Below are positions 59,028 to 64,000 of a stretch of 64,000 nucleotides of DNA, piece after piece (position 1 is the first letter of the stretch; every line of letters begins with the position of its first letter). The stretch comes from Paramoeba atlantica. Taxonomy: Eukaryota; Discosea. Location: positions 22,748-86,747 of the forward strand of contig CDRNVI010000157.1 in NCBI GenBank assembly GCA_977017575.1. The letters are read 5' to 3'. The position numbers and the translations under genes are program-made. The notes under the pieces were generated by a model, which made no database searches, was not told the origin of the DNA, and saw only the letters and a list, made by a program, of their open reading frames with translations.

Positions 59028-59136
59028 GAGGGGCTGCGGGTGGGTGTGTGAAACCGCACCGAAACCGCGGTTTCTTTTAGTAATTAGTCTTGGGGCACTT
59101 TGCGGTGGCACTTCGATTCATTTTATAGATACTACA
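59028..59136. repeat. Left end of GAGGGGCTGCGGGT element
   Basis: GAGGGGCTGCGGGTGGGTG then GAAACCGCACCGAAACCGCG. The element is interrupted by the Tc1 element at 59137 or truncated there; the right partner was not identified with confidence. Confidence 0.55.
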
Positions 59137-60712
59137 TACAGGGGGTGGCACGAAAATATGGGGGGGTCAAATTTTTTCTAACTTGTCCAATTTTGGAAAG
59201 TAGCACCGCATTCGAGAGCTCTCGTAGAGATACGTGTCACCTGATATTGCGTTTCCCGTATACAGGGGGGTAGGTCCCTATGCCAAAGGGGCTGAAAACA
59301 GCAATTGCAAGTTTGAAATTTTGAAAAATGTGTCATTTAATATCCATAGTGACCTCCATTTTTTTGGAATGTAATCTTAATACGAGTTGGAACAGTCTTC
59401 AAAGTGTTTAAAAATGTTTTGTTCTGTTCTCCTTTCAACAATTCAATCCCAGATGCGATCGCCAATCGCAATTCTGACCGATTTGTGGGGCATAATGAGC
59501 TTTTGTGGGCATCAATTATCCCCCAAATATTTTCTATGGGAGTCAAATCGGGGGACTTTGCAGGCCAAGGTAGCACCTTAACGTCGTTATCCTGAAAAAA
59601 ACGACGAGTAGTATTGTGAATGGTGCAATTGTCCATTACAACAACAGCACCAGGGTGTCTTCGTAAATAACTATTGAACTCCCCACGCTTGAGCATGGCC
59701 TCTTTGAAGACTTGCCCATTTACTGAAACTTTGTTGTTGCTACTATCACGGTTAGGAAACTCGTGAACCAAAAAACCGTGTTTTATACTCACACCCATCC
59801 ACATCATTATTCCATCACCCCCCAGCCATTTCTCTCGCTCTCCGGCGTGCTCCTTCACGGGGTCCGTACGGCGACAAAGGTAAGTGGCATTCTTGCTCCC
59901 CCCGCAAGTGAACTTCTTTTCGTCTGTCCATACGATGTTCTCAAGTTCACGGGGAGTCCACTTTTCGAGCTCCTTGCAAAACTCCACCCGCTTGCGTTTG
60001 TGTTCTGGAGTGAGAGAAGGTGTGCGGCGGACGGTGCGACACATGATGCCTTCTTTTCGGAGGGTGCGTGTCAATGAACGCCGAGAGAAAGTGAAACCTT
60101 CCCCCCGAAGGAGAAAAACAAGTTTTTCCCAAGAGGGAATTCCACAAGTCTGGACTTTGACCGCATCATCGATTAGATGTAATGCGCGAGTGATGAGCTC
60201 GGGGGTCATTGTCGGGGATTGGCGGTCTTGATAGGGTGACCTCTCAACATCACCAGTCTCTTGATAGCGACTCACCCAGCGTTTCACAGTGTCTTCGTGA
60301 CAGTCAAATTCTCTCGCAACGGCAGAAAAGGACCCAGTTTCTTCATACTTCTTTACTAAAAGTATGCGGTGGGTGACTTTAAGCTGTCCACGAGGACTGT
60401 AACAATGCCGATCACGGTGCTGTACACCCTTGTTATTTGAATAAGCCCGTTTCTGTGGCATAACGCGGTGTAAAGATAAAAAAATAGAAGGAAAATACCT
60501 AAAATTTCGAAAAAATCGGTGAAATTGAAGAAAATTGCAAGTTCCGAAAACGTATTCTTTCGTCCAAAATAAAAAAAAAATAAAAACGCGGGAAACGCAA
60601 TATCAGGTGACACGTATCTCTGCGAGAGCTCTCGAATGCGGTGCTACTTTCCAAAATTGGGCAAGTTATACGATTTTTGACCCCCCCCCATATTTTCGTG
60701 CCACCCCCTGTA
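59137..60712. mobile_element. Intact Tc1 element
   Basis: Ends TACAGGGGGTGGCACGAAAA and TTTTCGTGCCACCCCCTGTA are perfect inverted copies including TA. The inverted zone extends about 130 bp on each side, through GGGGGGGTCAAATTTTT, GCACCGCATTCGAGAGCTCT and ACGTGTCACCTGATATTGCG. It encloses one intact transposase gene. 1576 bp, a typical size for Tc1. Confidence 0.9.
59337..60461 (-). CDS. Tc1 transposase
   Basis: 374 residues, complete. MPQKRAYSNNKGVQHRDRHC, then an N-terminal HTH (SAVAREFDCHEDTVKRWVSR), a second one with the linker RYQETGDVERSPYQ, and the catalytic core: ENIVWTDEKKFTCGG (first D), AVVVMDNCTIHNTTR (second D) and WPAKSPDLTPIENIWGIID (third residue E). The spacing is consistent with DD34E. 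Ends FQKNGGHYGY. It binds the long inverted ends and moves the element by cut and paste into TA. The degraded transposases at 1-275, 44840-45985 and 21843-22070 are its relatives. Confidence 0.92.
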   Translation of the reverse strand: MPQKRAYSNNKGVQHRDRHCYSPRGQLKVTHRILLVKKYEETGSFSAVAREFDCHEDTVKRWVSRYQETGDVERSPYQDRQSPTMTPELITRALHLIDDAVKVQTCGIPSWEKLVFLLRGEGFTFSRRSLTRTLRKEGIMCRTVRRTPSLTPEHKRKRVEFCKELEKWTPRELENIVWTDEKKFTCGGSKNATYLCRRTDPVKEHAGEREKWLGGDGIMMWMGVSIKHGFLVHEFPNRDSSNNKVSVNGQVFKEAMLKRGEFNSYLRRHPGAVVVMDNCTIHNTTRRFFQDNDVKVLPWPAKSPDLTPIENIWGIIDAHKSSLCPTNRSELRLAIASGIELLKGEQNKTFLNTLKTVPTRIKITFQKNGGHYGY

Positions 60713-61049
60713 TAACAAAATAGTAAAGTCTTGCGCGTAATAATCATATTTTTGTTTCGTAATAATTGAACACGTTGGTATACAGCTGTTTATAGATGTT
60801 TACAACTCTTTATCGCATGAACCATTGTGTGTATATAAACTTGCTAATTGGACTGACGAAAGGGACGTCCGCATTTGATTGAGGGGAGGCGGGTGGGAAA
60901 AAAAAGTACACAGGTAAGGGGATATCTGTTCTGGTGTTGTTCATTGGAGGATAAGTCGGGTGTGTGCATCCATGCAATCTCCTCGTTGAGCACGTATCTT
61001 GTAGGCCATGAGAACTGCCAGGATATTATCCCCAACAGCGAGATTCGAA
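60713..61049. other. Spacer
   Basis: No recognised element. It is downstream of the minus-strand ORF at 61050. Confidence 0.35.
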
Positions 61050-61481
61050 TCATCCCCATTTCATAGAATTTCGCGACCGCGCGAGGAAAGCCACTAGGAG
61101 ATCATTTTTTCTATGTTTGTCTTGATGGAAACGAGGGGCATTCCGTTCCGCCGCACCGATACCAAAATAGCGGCGTAGATGCAAATCTAGCTCCACGAAA
61201 CTTCGATCACGTGGATCGGGTGGGCAATCAAATAACATCCCATGGGTCATCAGTTCCAGCGGTTCAAATGTGCCCGTCTCGCGCCCTTCCACTCTCTCCA
61301 TCGCAGCGGAGTACGAATCTCCGGGAAGCTTGTCAACAGCGTGTACACTTGCGTTGGTAGGGGGGAAAATGAGATCTCCGAATTTTCCGTAGTCTACGGT
61401 CATCGTAGTCTCGTCTCCGATCGTTTTCACTGTCCCTTTCCACAATTCTCCCCGGGGAACCTTATCAGAGGACCAGGCCAC
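61050..61481 (-). CDS. Hypothetical protein, possible SH3/Tudor-like fold
   Basis: 143 residues from the first Met, but the same frame is open about 50 bases further upstream and reads AECKVGDIIAVAWSSDKVPR, which belongs to the same domain. The true start may therefore be upstream or on another exon. The segment KVGDIIAVAW, GELWKGTVKTIGDETTMTVD and YGKFGDLIFPP has the strand and turn pattern of a small SH3/Tudor-like barrel. The C-terminal half is charged (DRSFVELDLHLRRYFGIG). There are no Cys clusters and no membrane segment. It could be a host chromatin protein or a transposon-derived fragment. The open, well-composed frame favours coding. Confidence 0.45.
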   Translation of the reverse strand: MAWSSDKVPRGELWKGTVKTIGDETTMTVDYGKFGDLIFPPTNASVHAVDKLPGDSYSAAMERVEGRETGTFEPLELMTHGMLFDCPPDPRDRSFVELDLHLRRYFGIGAAERNAPRFHQDKHRKNDLLVAFLARSRNSMKWG

Positions 61482-61675
61482 CGCTATTATGTCCCCGACC
61501 TTACACTCAGCTACGAAAGCGGAGACGGCAGATCAGTCATAGTGCGATAATTTTTGCCTTGAAATTTACGGCTAGGATTATTTAAAATGTACGTATTTAT
61601 CCAACATTATGTTTATAATACCCCCGTCCACAAAATAAGAACTTCAATTATCGTTCTTGCATGAAAATAACGACT

Positions 61676-63155
61676 TACTGTACCCCCCCTACTTAATTGT
61701 CATCGCTTTTCGGGAAAAAGGACAATTAAATAGGGGGGGTGCAAAATTTGAAGAAAGTAGGGGAAAAAAAGTTGCGCCGCTTCGCGGCGCACGTTTTGCT
61801 CTCTTCTAAACTATCTAAACTTTACTATCTGCTATCTTTGTTCTTGTGTAAGCGTAAGTCTAACGGAGACACTAACATGCAAACGTAAGCCTGTGATTAC
61901 AGAAACAGTATCGTTATCGTTCGTGGGGTATTGTTTTCCCCCGTTTCGACAGACGCACATGATGTATGTATTTTTAACACCTACAGGTATCGTATTAAAA
62001 ATGTAGACTAGTTTCGTAACGTTGTTAAAGTGTTATTTGAGAGGAGCAATAGGTGTCCAATCCTCACAAAGATCTCTACGGGTTTGGATTAGTCTCCGCA
62101 ATTTTCATATTGCTCAGCCCCTTGGGAGCCAGTGATTTAGAGTGAGACTCATTATCTACGATCAATGAAGTTTCATCCCCAAACAGCACATAGGCATAAT
62201 TTCGAACCGAATTCTGGACGTAAAGGCCCCGTGACCAATTTCGAATCCGTTGTTCTATGTCTGATGGGGTAAAACACCTGGTCTTACCAAGAGTTCGCCA
62301 GGACCAGCCAAAGAAAGATTTAAATTTCTTGTAAATTCGTTCCTTTCCTTTTTCGGACAAATTATCATTAAATGCCCCGTGTTGTTCCATCAGCTGTAGA
62401 ACCATTTCCTTTGTAATGACCTTGTGATTTTCTACATGCTCAAAAAGTTTCTCGTCAACTTTTTGCATGCAGAGTTGCCTCTCACTGTTAAAACCCCTCT
62501 CTCGCTTTTTGTCTTGGCCACCATTATTTTATTTGTTGACCTGTTAATTGCGTATGGCATCGTTTATTGGTGTGAGAAGCAATGGGGAAAATAGTGTTCA
62601 CGATGGGCCCCACTAGAGGATTTTCTAGAGGCCCTACCCGAGGGACAGGAGGCCGTATCGTCACCCAACGCCCCAGAGGACCAGTAACACGTTGTTCATT
62701 CGAGGTCGTTCCCGTGTCTGATGAATGGGGCTCAGATGGAAGGTTACCATTTCCAAGAAGGGGGAGAGATGAAGGGTAATCATCGGGAGCGTTGCGTTTT
62801 CCGGAAGAGAGAAATATGAATGGAAGTCAACGGAAGGGTTACCATTTTCCGGGGGAAGAGATGAAAGGGATTGGCTGGGCGGGTTAGTCATCATACCAGC
62901 CCGCAATCGGCTCCTACCTCGGAGAACCATCAGTGGAAAAGAGTAAAAAATGAGTCAAATATTGTGTAACAAGATGTAATAAGGTGCTCGTAGGACATAC
63001 ACATTACACTAGACATATCACATTACACTAGAAAATGAAAAAATGAAAAAAAAAACCGGCGCCGCTTCGCGGCGCCTCGTGCCCATGGCTCTGTCAAAAA
63101 CGACAATTAAATAGGGGGGGTAGAGGGGTGACAATTAAGTAGGGGGGGTACAGTA
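61676..63155. mobile_element. Element with self-complementary termini
   Basis: TA-flanked. Left TACTGTACCCCCCCTACTTA and right TAAGTAGGGGGGGTACAGTA. At each end the arm TACTTAATTGTC is met by an inverted inner arm (GACAATTAAATAGGGGGGG), so each terminus folds alone. GCGCCG-CTTCG-CGGCGC hairpins lie inside both ends (61774-61790, 63059-63075). It holds the transposase relic at 62076-62468. Length 1480 bp. Confidence 0.8.
62076..62468 (-). pseudogene. Transposase N-terminal part with GDET motif
   Basis: 130 residues: a helical DNA-binding-like region (GKERIYKKFKSFFGWSWRTL, RCFTPSDIEQRIRNWSRG), then VRNYAYVLFGDETSLIVDNE, where Asp may be the first catalytic residue. It stops soon after (KIAETNPNP). 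The open frame extends upstream of the first Met. The relic at 31680-32030 has the same block. The second and third catalytic residues are missing, so the element is nonautonomous. The superfamily is uncertain; TA targets and the DDE-like start favour the Tc1/mariner/pogo group. Confidence 0.55.
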
Positions 63156-63224
63156 CTTCCTTTGTGCCTCGCACAGTGTTGAAACACCGTGAAACAGCGC
63201 TTTACGACATTCGCAGCCCCTCAT

Positions 63225-63375
63225 GTATATGCGTACAAACCGCATTATCAAATTCAAAAATGAACCTGAATATTGAATTTTAGACCTTCAACCGGCTTAA
63301 TAGACCAAAAAACAAACCGCTGTTGCGCGGTGTTTCGCGCTGTTTCACAAATCTAACCCGCAGCCCCTCATATAA
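63225..63375. repeat. Second copy of 58618-58755
   Basis: Same sequence, with a GCGCGGTGTTTC insertion in the GCTGTTTC repeat, ending ACCCGCAGCCCCTC. A further right end of that family lies at 63203-63217. Confidence 0.7.
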
Positions 63376-63382
63376 CATATTG

Positions 63383-63988
63383 CGGTGATTGTATAACTAC
63401 CGCTCCACACTCGATTATTGAAAAAAAAGTAAACAAAAACAGTGAAAATATAAAGAGGAACACAGTAATATAATAGAAGAAAATAATATAAAAGGGGGCT
63501 CCGGTGGTCCAAAACTGAAAAAGAAAATTCAAAAAATGGGGGTCCAGGGGGGGGGGGGCCAGGGGGGGTATAACTACCGCTCTACACTCGATTATTGCGG
63601 TGGTTGTATAACTACCGCTCTACCCTCGATTATTGCAAAAAAAGTGAACAAAAACAGTGAAAATATAAAGAGGAACACAGTAATATAATAAAGGAAAAAA
63701 ATATAAAAGGGGGCTCCGGTGGTCCAAAACTGAAAAAAAAAATTCAAAAAAATGGGGGGTCCATGGGGGGAGTCTAGGGGGGGGTCTAGGGGGGGTCTAG
63801 GGGGGGGTCTAGGGGGGGTCTAGGGGGGGGTCTAGGGGGGGGGCATACCGCACGAAATTTTTTTGAAAAAATTATTTTTCGAAAAAAAAGCGCAGAAGGG
63901 GTAGCCGGGGTCTCGGCGCACATTTTCCACCCCCCTACCCGGGGGTGACCCCCCCGCGTATCCGCAGGACGGGTCCGCCAAGCATAGC
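63383..63988. repeat. Hairpin-ended repeat, two copies in tandem
   Basis: 63383-63580 is a copy cut short in its minisatellite. 63597-63988 is a full copy with GGGGGGTCTAGG units (63755-63845), then GGGTAGCCGGGGTCTCGGCG and CCGCAGGACGGGTCCGCCAA at the window edge. The unit here is TCTAG where copies A and B have TCCAG, so the array homogenises within each copy. Confidence 0.75.
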
Positions 63989-64000
63989 TGTATTTCTAGG

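Noticed and set aside
59028-63217. A single 4.2-kb GAGGGGCTGCGGGT element from 59028 to 63217
   Set aside because: The candidate flanking 4-mers (ATTC and ATGT) do not match and other right ends lie in between, so the pairing is not supported.
1-64000. tRNA, rRNA, CRISPR array, bacterial operon structure
   Set aside because: I found no cloverleaf with T-loop consensus, no rRNA core sequence, no spaced identical repeats with unique spacers, and no closely packed co-directional bacterial-type genes.

Overview
This looks like nuclear DNA of a unicellular eukaryote (a protist or alga). The evidence is a mitochondrial ADP/ATP carrier gene, many eukaryotic DNA transposons (Tc1/mariner, pogo/DDE_1, hAT, Merlin-like) and a family of plant-like leucine-rich-repeat (LRR) proteins. 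There is no operon organisation, and I found no tRNA, rRNA or CRISPR. The exact lineage cannot be fixed from this window. Readable genes lack obvious long introns, but 5-prime ends of several are uncertain.

The backbone is a dispersed array of LRR genes, all on the minus strand. Ten look intact (1847-2518, 2865-3689, 7314-8042, 14485-15240, 15799-16359, 16702-17481, 35439-36302, 36755-37468, 41160-41849, 56320-57054). Four are broken or relic copies (9454-10268, 28910-29065, 38890-39470, 47254-48502). Each encodes a short, probably secreted protein with a Cys-paired N-terminal cap followed by 5-7 repeats of about 23 residues. No kinase domain or clear C-terminal membrane anchor is seen. The other recognisable housekeeping gene is the ADP/ATP carrier at 49063-50028. 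Its 5-prime part and upstream region are duplicated three times at 50197-51580.

Nearly everything else is transposable-element DNA in all stages of decay, often nested. Best preserved are a pogo-like element at 32031-34023 (intact 541-residue transposase, perfect inverted ends, TA target), nested in an older transposase relic, and a Tc1 element at 59137-60712 (intact 374-residue transposase). Others are a Tc1/mariner element at 20118-21460 with one frameshift, a Tc1 element at 44599-46186 with an in-frame stop, and a decayed hAT element at 29304-31633 with an 8-bp target duplication.

The most unusual material is structural. (1) A 578-bp hairpin-rich mobile sequence (283-860, 47611-48189, diverged copy near 5185-5420) has paired substitutions in its stems, and one copy splits an LRR gene at a point where exact removal would restore the frame. 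(2) A 925-bp element (23462-24386) with 108-bp inverted ends carries a tandem array of three-hairpin units. (3) A set of TA-targeted elements has termini that are each a private hairpin whose two arms change together between elements. (4) A hAT-type interval (42832-47110) contains an RRM-protein gene and a 157-codon ORF. The RRM gene recurs as relics at 27670-28320 and 55690-55945. (5) A short-element family has GAGGGGCTGCGGGT ends and 4-bp target duplications. Stretches not listed separately hold only fragments of these repeats or nothing I can recognise.
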